Shown in pieces: positions 15,080 through 28,572 of a stretch of DNA of 64,000 bases. Within the stretch, counting starts at the first letter, position 1, and every line of letters begins with the position of its first letter. Origin of the DNA: Hypomesus transpacificus (lineage: Eukaryota > Chordata > Actinopteri > Osmeriformes > Osmeridae); assembly GCF_021917145.1 (NCBI RefSeq), contig NC_061064.1, positions 1,738,216-1,802,215 of the forward strand. Reading direction: 5' to 3'. The translations under genes and the position numbers were made by a program. The notes beneath the pieces were generated by a model. The model was not told where the DNA came from. It did no database searches and saw nothing but the letters and a program-made list of their open reading frames with translations.

Positions 15080-18000
15080 ATGAAAACGACGCTCCAGAGA
15101 AGACAGACTGGCCAGTCAGCCATCGCTAAGGCGTTTGGGAAACCACGGGGCCACAACAGGTCAGACATGAACCTCTCTGCTTCCTCATCTATCCGTCTTC
15201 ACACGCCGCTTCCAGCTTGTTCTGTTTGTGTTAGCAGCTTCATCGCTCTCATCTCAGAGATCAAGTGTTTTTCCTGCATTTCGCCATGACTACCTCATCT
15301 GACAAGAAAAACAATCAAGTCAACCATGTCAGCTAACTGTTATTGAAAAACAAGTGATACTGTTTGTTTTAAAGTCAACTTTGTGCAGGCCACTGAACAT
15401 TACTGCATCTGTCATCAATTAGGCCGTCATCTCTCTGCAGAGCAAGATTGGTACTGGACATATTTGTTCACAGCGTAGTTTCATAAGCCTATGGATACAC
15501 CTCAGCCTGAGGAGACTGTCTGTGCTCACAGATAATCATAGTGTGACAATTCTACTGTCTTTGGGCTACAGTGTTGACTAACATTTGAATGTTTTTCCAT
15601 CAAATCACATATCTGTTACTTTTTACTTTTATATTCAACTGTCCTTGGGCTGGAGTGGGCTGACATTTTTGACTGCTTGACCCTCCTCCCCTTTCTGTCA
15701 AGTCCTGCTCATGCTCTCTGTCTCAGTGACGCATTATACTGCACACAGCCGTGGTAAGGATTGCTGTGCTGCCATGTCTGATGAATTCCTGCCTTTATTT
15801 GGCCTCAGTGCTGCTCTATCATGGTAACAGCAGATAAATAGTGAGGGGTAAAATAAACAACTCTGGTAACATACCGTCTGTGGGGCTTTTGCCATCTGGG
15901 TTAAGTCCAAGTAAAAAAAAAAAAAAAGGATAATTTAGACTCTCTTCACCTTAATGTGTGTGTAGTTTGTTGATCTACGTTTTAGGCTACATGTCTGGAT
16001 TGCTCTTTGGCCTTACTCTCCTCCAAACGGTGGACAGACTGTAAAACCCTGAAGTGTGTTTTATGCAAGGTGGTGATTGGCTGTCTGTTCGTCACAGCGT
16101 GGTTGCAGCCAATTGAAAGGAAAAGCCTTCACAGCAGGACCAGTATGAATCATCGTCTAATTCATTTTTTCTTTCAGCTTTTGAGCTGAAAATCACTGAC
16201 AACTAATCGGAGACTTCAATTGAAAATTACCCATAGTTGGACACGTGTAGTATGAAATAAAACAGTCTGTCAATCCCCATTTATATATAATTGGTTGTTC
16301 TGCCATGCAGTGTACTTGACATTGTGAGGACTTGACACTTCTTGATAAACGAAAATCCAGCTTTAAGTACTGCAACCTCTACGGAGACATGCCCATGTGT
16401 GTGTGACTACAGACCCTTCTGCTGAATCAGCACACTCATATTATATTCGTCCCAGCAACGCAACATGTGTGAGGTCCTGACAATGGGTGTTGGTCCTCGA
16501 CAGGGAGGCTGCCCAGGCCTCGACACCCAGAGCAGGGCAGGTCAAAAGCCTGAGGTCCCAGATGTCAGAGCTTGTCATGGAGGAGCGCGTGCAGCTAAGC
16601 ACAGGCCTGCAGACTCAGGAGAGACACCTGTTCCTCTTCAACGACACCCTCATCATCGCTAAATCAAAGTGGGTTCCCGTCTTATTTAAAACCTTTGTAC
16701 TTTATCACAGCTATACTTAAATCCCAAACACAATCGTGTTTGTCGGTTAAGTATTGTGGATGTGTGTTTCCCTTGGGACCCAGGTTGTCATCAAGCTTGA
16801 AGCTGAAAGTGAGAGTGAGTCTGTGTGAAATGTGGCTGTCGTCGTGCACGGAGGAGGTTGCGGAGAGGAAACTGAGCAACAAGCAGTCCTTTGTCATTGG
16901 CTGGCCCGTCACTAATTACGTGGTGACCTTCAGGTACGAGACACCTTCTCTTTGTCATCTTTTGTGCTGAAATCAGTTTTCCTTTCCGGGCTCTTACTTG
17001 CTCCTGTGTTCAGAATACAACAGGCTTCAGTCAGAGAACTGAACACACTTCAGCTGCACCTACTCTTCCTCCTGGACTCTCGTGCCCTTTTGAGGAGGAT
17101 GATGTGTTCTCTCCTACTATACTGTACATGAATAGAAGCACCAGAAAGAACCACAAAGAGCTTTTATATCTTCTCTCTTTCAGCTCATCTGAGATAAAGG
17201 AGAAGTGGCTGTTAGCTTTACAATGGTGAGAAAATCCTACAATATAGATGAAGCGTTGGACAATGAACATGTATGAAGCATTTGTGTATAAATGTCAGCG
17301 ATTAGAGACATGCGATAGTTGGGACCTTTTTCACACCCTATGTGTGTCTAACTGTGCTGTGTGCTGTAGGCAAATCAACAAATCCAAAGAAGGGGAATAT
17401 CCGAATAATGTCAACATGAAAATTGTTCTCATGGACACTGGAAAGAGTGCAATGGTATGAAGCTTATCTTGGTGTCAGGGGGGTGTTTTATCTAGTGTCG
17501 GTGACTTCCTGTCGTGCTCTGGGAAATCTGGCAGACATAATCAATTTCAAATTATATCTTTCTCACTCTAAACCAGGTGGCCGTGAATGTGGACAACAAA
17601 GATGATGTAAATAAAATCATTAAGATTGTCACCCAACAGTTGGGTCTCTCAGTAAGTGACTTTCACAGTATTTTCAATCCCAAAGTGGTTTTTATTGAAG
17701 GAAAAGAAGGATAAATATTTTGAAAAGACATGTTGAGCTAAAAATAAAGAACAAATATAAAGGTAATTTGATCTACAAAATTATGTTTATCTTTGATTCA
17801 CACTAGTGGAGCCATAGATCCTTTTGGATGTGTTCTGTTTTGGTTGTGGTCTCCCCAGGTGTTTTCAGTGTCTAATGCCTGGAGTCTTAAGTGTTCTCTC
17901 TCCCCGTCTCACTCAGGGCCAGCCGGCTGACTACCGTCTCTGGGTCATCCTGGGGAAAGATGAAGCTCCACACCAACTCATCGGTGAGCACTCAGGGTCA

Positions 18001-21000
18001 AGTCGTCCTAGAAAACACATCTCAAAAAATGAACAGGACAGAGGCACAAACTGATTTAGTTTTGATGTCTTGCTCTCTCCATCTCTCTCTCTCGCTCTCT
18101 GAATCTAATTTCACATGTCTTTAGATCACATTATTCCAGAGTGCTTTAGATTTGTATCTATAATCAGGTGATATGGCCAGGGAATACTACACAAGCCCTG
18201 GGAGGATTCCAAGGATTCATGTGTGACCTTGGTTGTCTTTTAATAAATGCTGAAGACTGCAAGTTGTTTTGTCATGGCCATGATCCTCAGGTCAACATGG
18301 AAATGTTTTTATAAATGCATATAAAGGAGAATTTACATATAAATTCGGACGAATAATAATTTGTATTGATGTGAATCCACCCAAGTGGAAATTTCCGTCT
18401 AAACGTATTCACGCAAATCATGATTTGCATTTAAATTAATGTATAAAAATCCCAATTTGCGAACAAATCTAGATATCACAAAATTGGACACATAGGCCAT
18501 GATAAACAGAACCGTTATAAAACCAAGCAGTCAGAAACAGTCTTTCCTGACACATGCTCCTACTACCTGGGTTCCAAACAGAGAAGACATTTCGGAATCT
18601 CCATGTGGCTGAACGTGATTGGTCTGTTGGCAGGTCATGAGCTTCCCTACAGCATCATCCTTCACTGCCTGAAGGAAACTGTCGGGCTGCGATCAACCAT
18701 CTCTACCAACCTGCCAACTGTGGATGGCCGACTCTTCCTTGATCAGCTGCTGAAAGAAGCATCTGGTCAACGCTTCATCCTGAGGGCCAAGTCTGTCAGT
18801 GGAGGTCAGGGAGGAACAGGTGAATCTACGATATCATGTATATTCCTTATCTACTAACCATTATATTCCTGCAGACCAACATGACAGATTACGCTGAGCT
18901 ATGCAGGGCTACAATCTTGCAGGTTTAGAAAATGTAATTTCCTTGTCCTCCCAAATCGAGCTTTGGATATGACGTACCGTACCCTCTTTATGGGAGCGGT
19001 TTATTTAGAGTGCAGATAGTAAATAGCTTCCTGTCACGCCAGCACATGTAGTTTAACAGACGTTATCACAGTCTCCTTCCTGTAATTTAGTAAATTATGG
19101 CATTTACAATGTTCCATGACAGTATAGGCAACATAAGCTGTATATAAATTTGTGAAATCTCCTTTACATTACTGGATTGATAAATTCACCACAATGCATA
19201 CAAAGTTAACCTACAAGATTCCTCATTAATAATACATTTCTCAATTTAACGGCAATCTGAAAATGGTGTGTTCAATCTATCTTCCACTTAAAGGACTTCA
19301 GAATTTCGTACAACATTTATCTGGTGATGCTGTGCATTACATTTTTTTGGTGCTGATAATAATAATATTTTGCTTTCAGCACATTCCTCTCAAAGACACG
19401 TGAAGAGGAGGAAGTCTCTGATAGACTGGGCTCTGAGACGCGGGACTCCCAGCCCCTCACAAGCACTTCCTCATTCCTCAGCTTCTTCTCAGAAGCTCTT
19501 CGGACAGTCGCTGTCCTCCATCTGTCACCATGGAAACCTCCCCAGACCAATCATGGTGAGAGGAAGTGAATGGCATTACTAACTCTCGTTACGGATGCAT
19601 AACCAGAGCCAATCATAAAGACATTTCTTGCAATGAGGACGATCCTGGTCAAATTTAGAGTCAGGGGAGGTTCAACCAAATGTAATTTTTTTCGTAAATC
19701 CAACTATGCATAATGGCAGCTGAGATGAATTATTTATGAAATCAGAAGATCATTACAATGAACAAAATGAAATAAACATCAGAAAACTAAATACTGTCGT
19801 TTAGGTTCACATTTCACATACAGTATAATGCTATACAGTGTAGAGCAGTCCATAAACGTAGCTGTATCTTGTGCACAAATAAACGTTATAGAAATTTAAA
19901 TCTACATTTCTGTCTGACTTGACTCTGTTTTGCTTTCCTGGTAAAGGACATGCTGTATCTGCTGTACCACGAGGGAGCAAACACGACAGGGATCTTCCGT
20001 CGCTCAGCCAACGCTAAAACATGCCGTGAGCTGAAGGAGAAACTGAACTCGGGAGGCACAGTTCAGTTGGAGGGGGAGTCTGTGTTTGTGGCTGCAGCCG
20101 TCCTAACTGTGAGTGCCCCATAATGCCGATTTTGGTTTGGTACGGTGGATGAGTACAGTCAGGGTTACAGCAATCGAATCAAATCAGACTTTATATAAAT
20201 ACCGCCATTTGCGCAAAACTGCAACACCTATGGTGCTTCACAACACAATAAAAATTGAATAATACAATTAAAATACAGAGACGCAGGTAAATAAAACAAA
20301 AGTACCGACTCTAATCAGCTGGTTGCTTGTCTTAGATCAGCAGGTAGGACTGATCAGGGAACAGTGTGGAGTTGATTAGTGCAGACAAGCGCAGAAGTTC
20401 TTATCCTCATGTTCCTCATGCTGCTCTTTAGACACTAACCGAGACGGATTTTCAACAGGACTTTCTTCGTAACCTCCCTGGCAGTGTGCTTAGTTCTGGT
20501 CTCTACGGACAGTGGATGGAGGCCTTGGAGGGTGTGGATAAGATTGAGATGATACAAAGGTAAAGGCTTCTTGATAAACTATCTAGCTGGAAATCTCTAC
20601 AGAGTCTGAAGAATTTCAGTTCTTGAAAGTTGGAATAGTTTCTACTCTGTGGAGATTTCTGCATCCCATAGTTAGGACAAGCAACCGCAATACTGTCTTA
20701 AAGCTCGAAATCCAAATCATATTGGTGTATGTTTAGAGTTCATGTCATAATTGGAACTTAATTAATGCCTTCAACACACCTGTGGACTCAGCCATTATGT
20801 GAGTTGTTCAGTTGGAGATACAATCCAGGTGCATGAAAACAAAGGGGTTTACAGATGTTCCCACACACGCGTGTTCCTTCGTAAGGTCTGAATGTCAGCT
20901 GCAGGCTCAGATTGAAGCAGTTCTTGTGGGAATATTAGGACTTGTCTTGTGACTCATCTCAGGAAATGAGTTGGCCCCCGGCCCACACAGATTTGTTGTG

Positions 21001-23994
21001 AACTGACATTTGACACATCGCATCTGAGCTCCCTCGAATTCGACACCTTCCTAATTAAGATTCAGTTTGGCAATAATTTGTGTTTTCTCATTTGGCCCGG
21101 AGCACAATACGTATGATGGGGTACGAAAGGTTTGAATGAAAACCAAGCTCGTCTTCTTCCTCACAGAGGCACATCTCACCAACCTATTCACATATTCTGT
21201 TGTTTTTTCCCACTGCCAGTGTCTTGACATCTCCTTCACCTCCCCACAGTCTGCTGAGGAAGCTGCCGGCTGATAACATCACCCTGCTGCGCTACCTGTT
21301 TGGCCTTCTCTACCACATTCAGGAACACTCACAAAACAACCAGATGAACGCCTTCAACCTAGCCCTGTGCATTGCCCCCAACATGCTGTGGCCCCCAGGA
21401 CCCACTGAGCCAGAAGAAGAGAGCCAGTCCACCAAGAAGGTAGAGACACTTCATCATGATACCACACCCTCCAATCAGAGTAAACTGACTTCAAACACAC
21501 AGTTATTCTGCTCCTCTGAAAACGTGACACCTCCTCAACTTCCACCAGAGTAAAAGATTAGGTTGAAAGTCTCTTGCTCTTGTGTCCATAGGAAATATAC
21601 TTAATGCAACCAGCTGTTCATTGTGGTATCTGTCAGTCTCAGTTATGTTATGATTATGGCAAACCCAGTGTCCTCCGTACATAACAATTTTGGACGTAAT
21701 TATGTATTATAGTTAATTATGTTTTATAGTTAATTATGTATCATAGTTAATTATGTATTATAGTTCATTATGTATTGCAATACATAATGAATTGCAATAC
21801 ATATACAAATGTATGTATTGCAATTGCAATACATATACAAATGTATGTATTGCAATACATTATGTATTGCAATACATACATTTAATGCAGTGTTGTAATA
21901 CTTCTCGCCATCAATTGTAAGTTCTAAGTGCGTCAACACCACAGACTTTTTTGGCAACGTTCCTGTATGAGCTGTGTCACTCCCCACGTGGGCATGTTCT
22001 GGTGAGAACATGTTATATCTCGACTGTTTAGGAACACTCGTCTTCTGTTTTGAATTCTCTCAAGGTTGCAGCTCTCATCCAACTCCTCATAGAAAATACT
22101 CCAACTATATTTGGAGATGATGTTCAGAGAATTTTTACTGAACCAAAGATTGAATCTGAAACATCGAAAGGTGAGGCCTTAGACAGAAAATAAGTTTATC
22201 CTTCAATTTAAGAAATACTGTTAAAACGGTATATATATAAATATAGATGTATAGATGCCCTTTCTAAATACTGTATACATATGTGTGTGTGTGTGTGTGT
22301 GAACATTTACTCCTGGTCTTATCATCTCTCTTTACCCTTTTCATATTAAAGTGGAGTCTTGCCAGCAGCTCTATAGTCTAGATGACTGGGACACAGAGAG
22401 GCCAGACATTTCTCCCTCCTCAGAGAGAAAAGCAGATCTCGTGCCTGTAAGAAAACTGGTCTTGAAGAAGGATAAAGAGCTCTTCGACTTCCTGGACGGA
22501 ACTGACTTTTTGAAAAGGCAACACATCAACGAGGACGGCGCGTGTAGCTGGGAGAATATAAAGGAGATGTCTGCCTGTTCCAGCAGCTCCTCCCTGGTGA
22601 CCCCCTGGGGCCTCACCTCAGCCAGAGACCGTTGTGCCTCTGAGCCCAGCGTGTGTCTTGGCTCCCCCCAGCTCCCCGCAAGGATCCACATCCCCGTGGC
22701 CCGCCAGTCCAGCTGTGATGCTGCTATGATGTGTGGTCAGCACCCTCCCGTCTCCCCTGGCGAGGAGCTGAGGAGGGCCAACGGTTCGAGGCTTGTCAGT
22801 GGCCGGTCTACCTTCCTGCGGTCTCCACAGGCTGCCTCCAGGGGCTGGCACCACGCCCAGCGGTTACTGACCTCCAGTAGGTCGAGTGTCTCCAGCCTCT
22901 CGTCCACAGCCACCTCCCCCTCTGGCTCGTCTCTGAGCTCCATAGACAGTGCTTTCTGCTCCGACTCGCTGTCCTTTCCCAGCGAAGGCAGCTCCCTCCC
23001 CTTCCTTTTTGGCTCCTCAGCACGCCTACGCCCCCTGACACCTGACACTCCCAAGAAGTTCCCGAAAGACTGGAGCGTTGCGTTCCCCATGCCGGAGGAT
23101 TTGGAGTGGTGCAACGAGGATGATGAAGAGGAGGAAGAAGGTGTAGGTGAGACAGAGTTTTACCAGTCCACATGCACTCAGAATAGTAAGGAGCCTAATC
23201 TTCTATCGCCTAGTCTCTTCAAACTAAAAGGGAGACAAAAGCCTGACTTTCATCTGATGAGTAGAGAGAGAGAGGACTCTCTCAGGAGGGGAGAAGAGCA
23301 GGTGCACTGGAAGGAGAAGAACGAAGCCCCTGTGACCTCAGAGAAAACATCAATCGCTCACATTCAACTGAAAAAAACTGCCAATGTGGAGGTTGATGGA
23401 AAAAACAACAGAGAGGAAGTGAATAGGACCAAAATAACATTCCTCTCAGCTTCAAATGCAGCACTGGTGAGAAGCCAGTCCGACCACTTTGAAGGTGTCT
23501 GTGGAGTGTCTCTGGTGACCGACACAAGGGGAGAACGGCAAGAGGATGTTGAGCTGCTGAGCAAAACAGTCAAGCTCCACATTCCCCAAACTGTGTTCTA
23601 CAGCCAGAACAGTTCCCTGGTTCTACAATCTGTTTCAACCAGACAGCCTCCCAATGCCAGAGATGACAAAGTAGCATTGTTACAAACCAGTTTGACCCAC
23701 GGACATGTAATGTTAGGACAGCTGGGTAGAGGCAATCCCCCTCCACAGTTGTCCTCCAAAACTGTCACCAAGGCTACAAGCTCCATCAGTCACACAATTA
23801 GAATTAAACTGCCGGCAACAGTCAGAAACACAGTCAGGGAGTACTTCAGTTATAGCGATAGCAAGAGCTGTAACACTGACGCAAAAGCGATTGAAAAAGA
23901 ACTGCTGCTGAGCAAACAGCAGCGGCAAAGTAAAATGTTTGATCAAAAAGAGAAACCTTCGAAGCTGTCGCAGGGAGAGGACTCATTTGTGTAG
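15080..23994 (+). CDS. arhgap20: Rho GTPase-activating protein 20 (PH, Ras-association and RhoGAP domains)
   Basis: Fourteen coding exons: 15080-15159, 16504-16668, 16784-16933, 17184-17225, 17370-17454, 17577-17651, 17917-17983, 18634-18819, 19380-19555, 19947-20108, 20459-20559, 21250-21439, 22065-22170, 22352-23994. They join to 3228 nt, 1075 residues. A PH domain (TQERHLFLFNDTLIIAKSK, about residues 55-150) is followed by a Ras-association region (about 155-265), a linker RRKSLIDWALRRG, and a RhoGAP domain (about 325-525) with the arginine-finger motif GIFRRSA near residue 360 and NQMNAFNLALCIAPN. The last exon encodes a 547-residue Ser-rich tail. Human ARHGAP20 has the same order; it stimulates Rho GTP hydrolysis and responds to Rap1 through its RA domain. 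The exon 2 acceptor has a weak pyrimidine tract, so its start is the least certain boundary. An upstream non-coding exon is likely, because an acceptor lies just before the start ATG. AATAAA signals occur at 24124 and 24500. Confidence 0.88.
21715..21885. repeat. AT-rich tandem and palindromic repeat in arhgap20 intron 12
   Basis: Copies of a TTAATTATGTATTATAG unit run into alternating TATGTATTGCAATACATA palindromes. The block could extrude cruciforms in DNA or form hairpins in the pre-mRNA. Confidence 0.85.
22282..22301 (+). repeat. (TG)n microsatellite in arhgap20 intron 13
   Basis: About ten TG dinucleotides, 50 bp upstream of the last-exon acceptor. Confidence 0.9.
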
Positions 23995-24499
23995 AGGGTG
24001 AAATGAGTGTTGTTAGGTGTGGCATGGTTACGAGAAGGTAAATAGAAAAAAGGGGAGAAGAAAAAATTAACATTCCAGGTATGAACATAGAACTAGAGGA
24101 GTCCAGAAGGTTCTTCTATGTAAAATAAACCATTTAAGTTTATGACACTACAAATCCAAGATGATTTGGCTCCCTGTGGTTCCAATTCACGTTCCAAACA
24201 TATATTTTGTGATGACAGGTCATGTAAATGGCATGTGAAGTCAGTCAGATTTAGCATATTTCAACAACACATCTTTACAGATGAAGATGAGAAAATGACA
24301 ACCATTCTCTAGCATTCACTACTGACACTGAAAGTCTTTCTGCAAGGGGAAGACGGAACGCACAATCAAACACTATTATGAACACAGACCCAAATTAATC
24401 ACATTCACTGGAAATAGTAGGGGACTGAATAGGCAGATAATACATGACTTGTGTACAGGAAATGTTCATACTAATAGTTCTCTGTAAAGGAAATTTTCA

Positions 24500-24505
24500 A
24501 ATAAA
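24500..24505 (+). terminator. Candidate poly(A) signal of arhgap20
   Basis: Canonical AATAAA about 505 bp after the stop codon. A nearer alternative is at 24124. Confidence 0.5.
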
Positions 24506-25418
24506 ACAAGGTTTTTATTACCTTATTTATAAACTCTGTGAATACATGTATGTGACTTCCAAAATTTCAATGTTATTTAATTGTAAATGATGAATCAATC
24601 TATTTACTATAAGTAGGCTAAGATGTTTGTTAACCCCAGCAGTAAAGTGTTGTCCTCCTGTATACAAGCAAACTGTTATAGCACTGCTTGAAGAGTAAAT
24701 CATTCTGAACTTATTTGTCTTTCCAATCTTTTCATTTTTAGTCAACATATTATTTGTATGTTCAGTCTTCATCATCAAAAAACTGATTGATTTATACAAT
24801 GTAATTAGGCCTAAAACTATTTGCATAATTTCTATATAATGAACATGAGGAAGCCATATCGTTGAGTCATACATGAGAATCACAATAAAAAAGATATATG
24901 CCAATGTTTTGATTAGTGAGGCAATACTGGCTGCAATCCATATTTCCCAAAGTTAGCATTTGTTAAACCACCAATATTGCAAGATGAGCATGACAAATTC
25001 ACATTGAAAGCATTACAGGCCCTGTGCAGCCTTTGTTGATGGTGTCATAAACGGGTGATTTAATTGCGGTGTTCAAGTCTCCAGCTTTCATGGATTTAAA
25101 TATGACTTGCTATATAATACATGTCAAGCACACTGCAATTTGAAGAGAAAATACTCTCCAATATCTGTCTAGATTTTTATAACGCTTGCCACAAAGCCCA
25201 ACTACGACACATGCACAGAGGACTTTGCAAACGTCAGAGCTGCTCTGTTGCCTTGGTGATCATCAGCTGTGTCTTTAACATTTCCTGTATGATGAAAATT
25301 AAGATCTCAGCTGACCACTTAACTTCGAATTTGCCACACTTGACAGCTTTGAAGTCTGTGCAGTAAAATCGCTTCTATCGTCAAAAAAAACGGACATCAG
25401 GCACAGTGACAAGAACGG

Positions 25419-25424
25419 TTTATT
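25419..25424 (-). terminator. Candidate poly(A) signal of fdx1
   Basis: AATAAA on the minus strand, 60 bp beyond the fdx1 stop codon. Confidence 0.6.
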
Positions 25425-25483
25425 AAAATTAGATCAAGAAAAAAGAAGAAAAACTACATCAAAAGAAAACAGTTCACGGTACT

Positions 25484-26965
25484 TCACGAGCTGTCCTTGG
25501 ATCCCAGAGCGTTCCTCATCTCTCGAGGCACATACACCGTCATCCCGTCCATCCACCGCTGAACCGTCACCTGACACCCGAGACGAGACCTGCCAATCAC
25601 AGGCTCGTGCGTGAAACTCAAGCGCGTAGATTCTACAACATACCATCTTACGTTAGAGGCCCAACTAAACCGTTTCCTCATGACTATTTGTGGAAGTTCA
25701 AGCAATAACACACATACAAAACGTTTCCTGTTTCTGTAGGGGATGTTTCATGGACAAAAACAAAGCACCAGTCATAGAAATATCGATTTTGTGCTTTTCT
25801 AAAAAAGATAACAGATATTTTTTGTTTTTCACAACTCAGGCACAATGTGTGCACACCATGACAATAATTCACCAAGAGCCAGGAGTGTTAAGAACTCTGA
25901 AGCACGTACCCAGCCTGAGGAAAACTGTATTTAATAAAATCAAACTGTCAGTAAACATACGTTTTGGTGAGACCATAGGCTAAATCTAGCATGTCCATCT
26001 CCTCATCCACCATCGGCTCCATCTTCTCGTGAATCTTCTTTTCAAAAACGAGGTGGCAGGTGGAGCACGCGAGCGTGCCCTCACACGCGCCTACGATCAC
26101 AAGATCACATGATCTCATTCAGAGGATTCTGCTTCAGAAAATCACAAATCTACCACATCTACAGGTACTGTCTCCTAATCTAAACACAGAATAGACCCCA
26201 GATCTGCAGCAAAATATAATATTAGTGCACAGCGGTACAATCTAGTATTAAGTTATGTGCATATCATCCAGTCCATTCCTTCCTGTCATCCCCCAGCCAC
26301 ACCGACACACATAGGCTACATGCAGCCATATGGAAATTCCACTGGACAACACCATTGCTTCTGCACTGAAACACATCCATTCATTTTCTATCAGGCCACA
26401 CCTGTTTATCTAAAAGGGCATTAAAGGTAGAACATGCTTGAATTTACCTACCAAACCCACTAATATCCACGTTTTTGTTGACAACGACATCCAACAGAGA
26501 TTGCCCTTCGTTTACCGCTGTGGTTGTTTTGATGCCATCTTGGTTAACAAAGTGAATCGTGACTTTGTCTACTGGCAAACTGTAAAAACAGATCATATTT
26601 AGCTGACGCTCTTATCCAGAGCTAGAAATAAAGTGAAAATGTCAGCATGAAGTTTAAACGACCTGGCTAGCCCACATAAATCACCTCAAATATGTTGTAT
26701 TTTATCACCAAATGGTTTTAATGCCATTGTTTTTAAATAGAAATATAATACTGATGCAGATTCCTACAGGGCGTTGCATTTCATACAGTTCATCCACCAA
26801 CCTGTTGATTTTAGAGTCAGAGCATGAAACTGATTGAGAGTGGAGGATTCTGGCCTGACTGTTCCAGATGCGGGCATGGATGCAGCCGCCCTGAATCCCA
26901 GAGATCCACAGCAAACCAGGCATTCTTCTGAGGAGGGCCGAGCGAAGGTGGAAGCACTTTGCCAT
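25484..26965 (-). CDS. fdx1: Adrenodoxin-type mitochondrial [2Fe-2S] ferredoxin
   Basis: Four exons on the minus strand: 26965-26802, 26579-26452, 26090-25961 and 25589-25484. They join to 528 nt, 175 residues (human FDX1 has 184). The first about 50 residues are basic, Ser/Arg-rich and lack acids, as expected of a mitochondrial transit peptide ([20 protein letters not shown]). The ferredoxin fold follows, with [21 protein letters not shown], the cluster loop [12 protein letters not shown] (Cys100, Cys106, Cys109) and Cys146 in SRLGCQV: all four 2Fe-2S ligands are present. The acidic segment [12 protein letters not shown] matches the surface that binds adrenodoxin reductase and P450s. The protein carries electrons to mitochondrial P450s in steroid synthesis. 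Fish can have two FDX1 copies and I cannot tell which this is. FDX2 is less likely, given the LTKTSRLGCQ wording. Confidence 0.9.
26599..26623 (-). mobile_element. SINE 3'-tail remnant in fdx1 intron 1
   Basis: TTAGCTGACGCTCTTATCC plus AGAGC is the reverse complement of the 3' end of the full SINE copies at 44603 and 63589. Confidence 0.7.
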
Positions 26966-27242
26966 GGCGACGAGCAGTGTGTCTGAGGACTGCGCCTGAT
27001 AACTGGCCTTCTGCTGCAGACGGGTATCCTTGGGTTACTCAGCCTCCATACGGGGTCAAGGCACCACAGTCAACCCCAGCAGATGGCTGGGAAATGTTCA
27101 CCTACAAACACATCATTTGACCAGTACAGATGGTTGGGCCAACTCCAGTGTCAACATCTTTGCGCTGTTGCGTGTCAGCCAGATAGAAATAAATGGTCAC
27201 CTTGTTACACTAGTGAGGAACAATCTGGGAATAGATTGATTG

Positions 27243-27597
27243 GTGTGTAAGGGGGAGCGAGGGAGGAATGGGGGGATGGATGGAGAGGCAGGGGTGGGTA
27301 GAGAGGGAGACAGGGAGGGGTGGGTATAGAGGGAGAGAGGGAGGGGTGGGTAGAGAGGGAGAGAGGGAGGGGTGGGTAGAGAGGGAGACAGGGAGGGGTG
27401 GGTAGAGAGGGAGAGAGGGAGGGGTGGGGAGAGAGGGAGAGAGGGAGGGGTGGAGAGAGAGGGAGAGAGGGAGGGGTGGGTAGAGAGGGAGAGAGGGAGG
27501 GGTGGGTAGAGAGGGAGACAGGGAGGGGTGGGGAGAGAGGGAGAGAGGGAGGGGTGGGGAGAGAGGGAGAGAGGGAGGGGTGGAGAGAGAGGGAGGG
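27243..27597. repeat. GA-rich minisatellite upstream of fdx1
   Basis: Roughly a dozen copies of a unit of about 26-27 bp built from GGGAGAGAGGGAGGGGTGGG. The array starts about 280 bp upstream of the fdx1 start codon. One strand is almost entirely purine. Confidence 0.93.
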
Positions 27598-28566
27598 TAG
27601 AAGCGTTCCTGTCTGGAAGGCCTTAATCTGGAGCTTCTCAGGGCTCTTAGGAAGGACTTAGATGTGAGATGAGATTCTGCCCTCCCCCTTACAAACTGCT
27701 TATTCTGTAGCTGCTATTTAATAGCAAAATACATTCTACCTGGTATTGTCAACAGTTTTAAAGTAAATTATGTTTAAGAAGGTAAGTGCCTTCGAGTGAA
27801 TGAATAACATTTTCACAGCTGTTCTTTGGATGTCTTTTGTTCTTTTGATGAAACAGGATGACGATTCACTTGCCATCCTATGTAACATTTACGTTTGTTC
27901 ATACTGTATGCTAAAACAAAGGACAGATATATCGAGACATGTCAGCTATCAAAAACATGATGAAAAAAATCTCACTTTGTTAGCCAAACAGTTTTTTCAT
28001 TGGTGCACTGGTTGCTATGCAACAGTCTGTCCTTCCAAATCAAGGCCAGAGGAGGGTTCTGTGACACAACATCCACTCGACTAGGGGGCTTTTCACAGCC
28101 CCTAATAAAGATTGTTTTGTCTAGAACTTAAATGTTCTGTCAATAAAAATGTGCCGCCTCTGTGTAATTAAAGTGTTTTGTGCTATCGGTTGAAATGAGA
28201 AAGGATTCAAAGGAATCACTATTTACAAAGTAAATGTCATTGAAAAAGAGAACAGCCTGCATTAATAAAGGTTAATGAAAGACAATTAGATTTGCCTCCA
28301 TTGGTATGTCTGTATGTGGTTGTCAATATGAATATAGGACAATCAAGACATATTTAGAAAGATTAGGTGTGGATTGTGCTAAATTGTGCTGCGGAAAATA
28401 ATAGTATTGGACCCTCTAGTGTCCCTGAAAGGTATTGCGGCCGTGTGGTATTAAATTGTCAACGACATTTCGAGTGCCAATACATAATATAATTTCTTAA
28501 AACAGTACAGTGACAAACAAAAAACAACACAAAAGTGTAAGAAAAGACAACTGAAGTTTCTTCTAT

Positions 28567-28572
28567 TTTATT
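28567..28572 (-). terminator. Candidate poly(A) signal of msn
   Basis: AATAAA on the minus strand, about 965 nt beyond the moesin stop codon. It implies a 3'UTR of about 1 kb. Confidence 0.45.

Larger units (their letters stand above)
23995..25483. other. Convergent 3' flanks of arhgap20 and fdx1
   Basis: Holds the arhgap20 3'UTR (AATAAA at 24124-24129 and 24500-24505) and, at the right edge, the fdx1 3'UTR. No further gene is visible. Confidence 0.6.
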
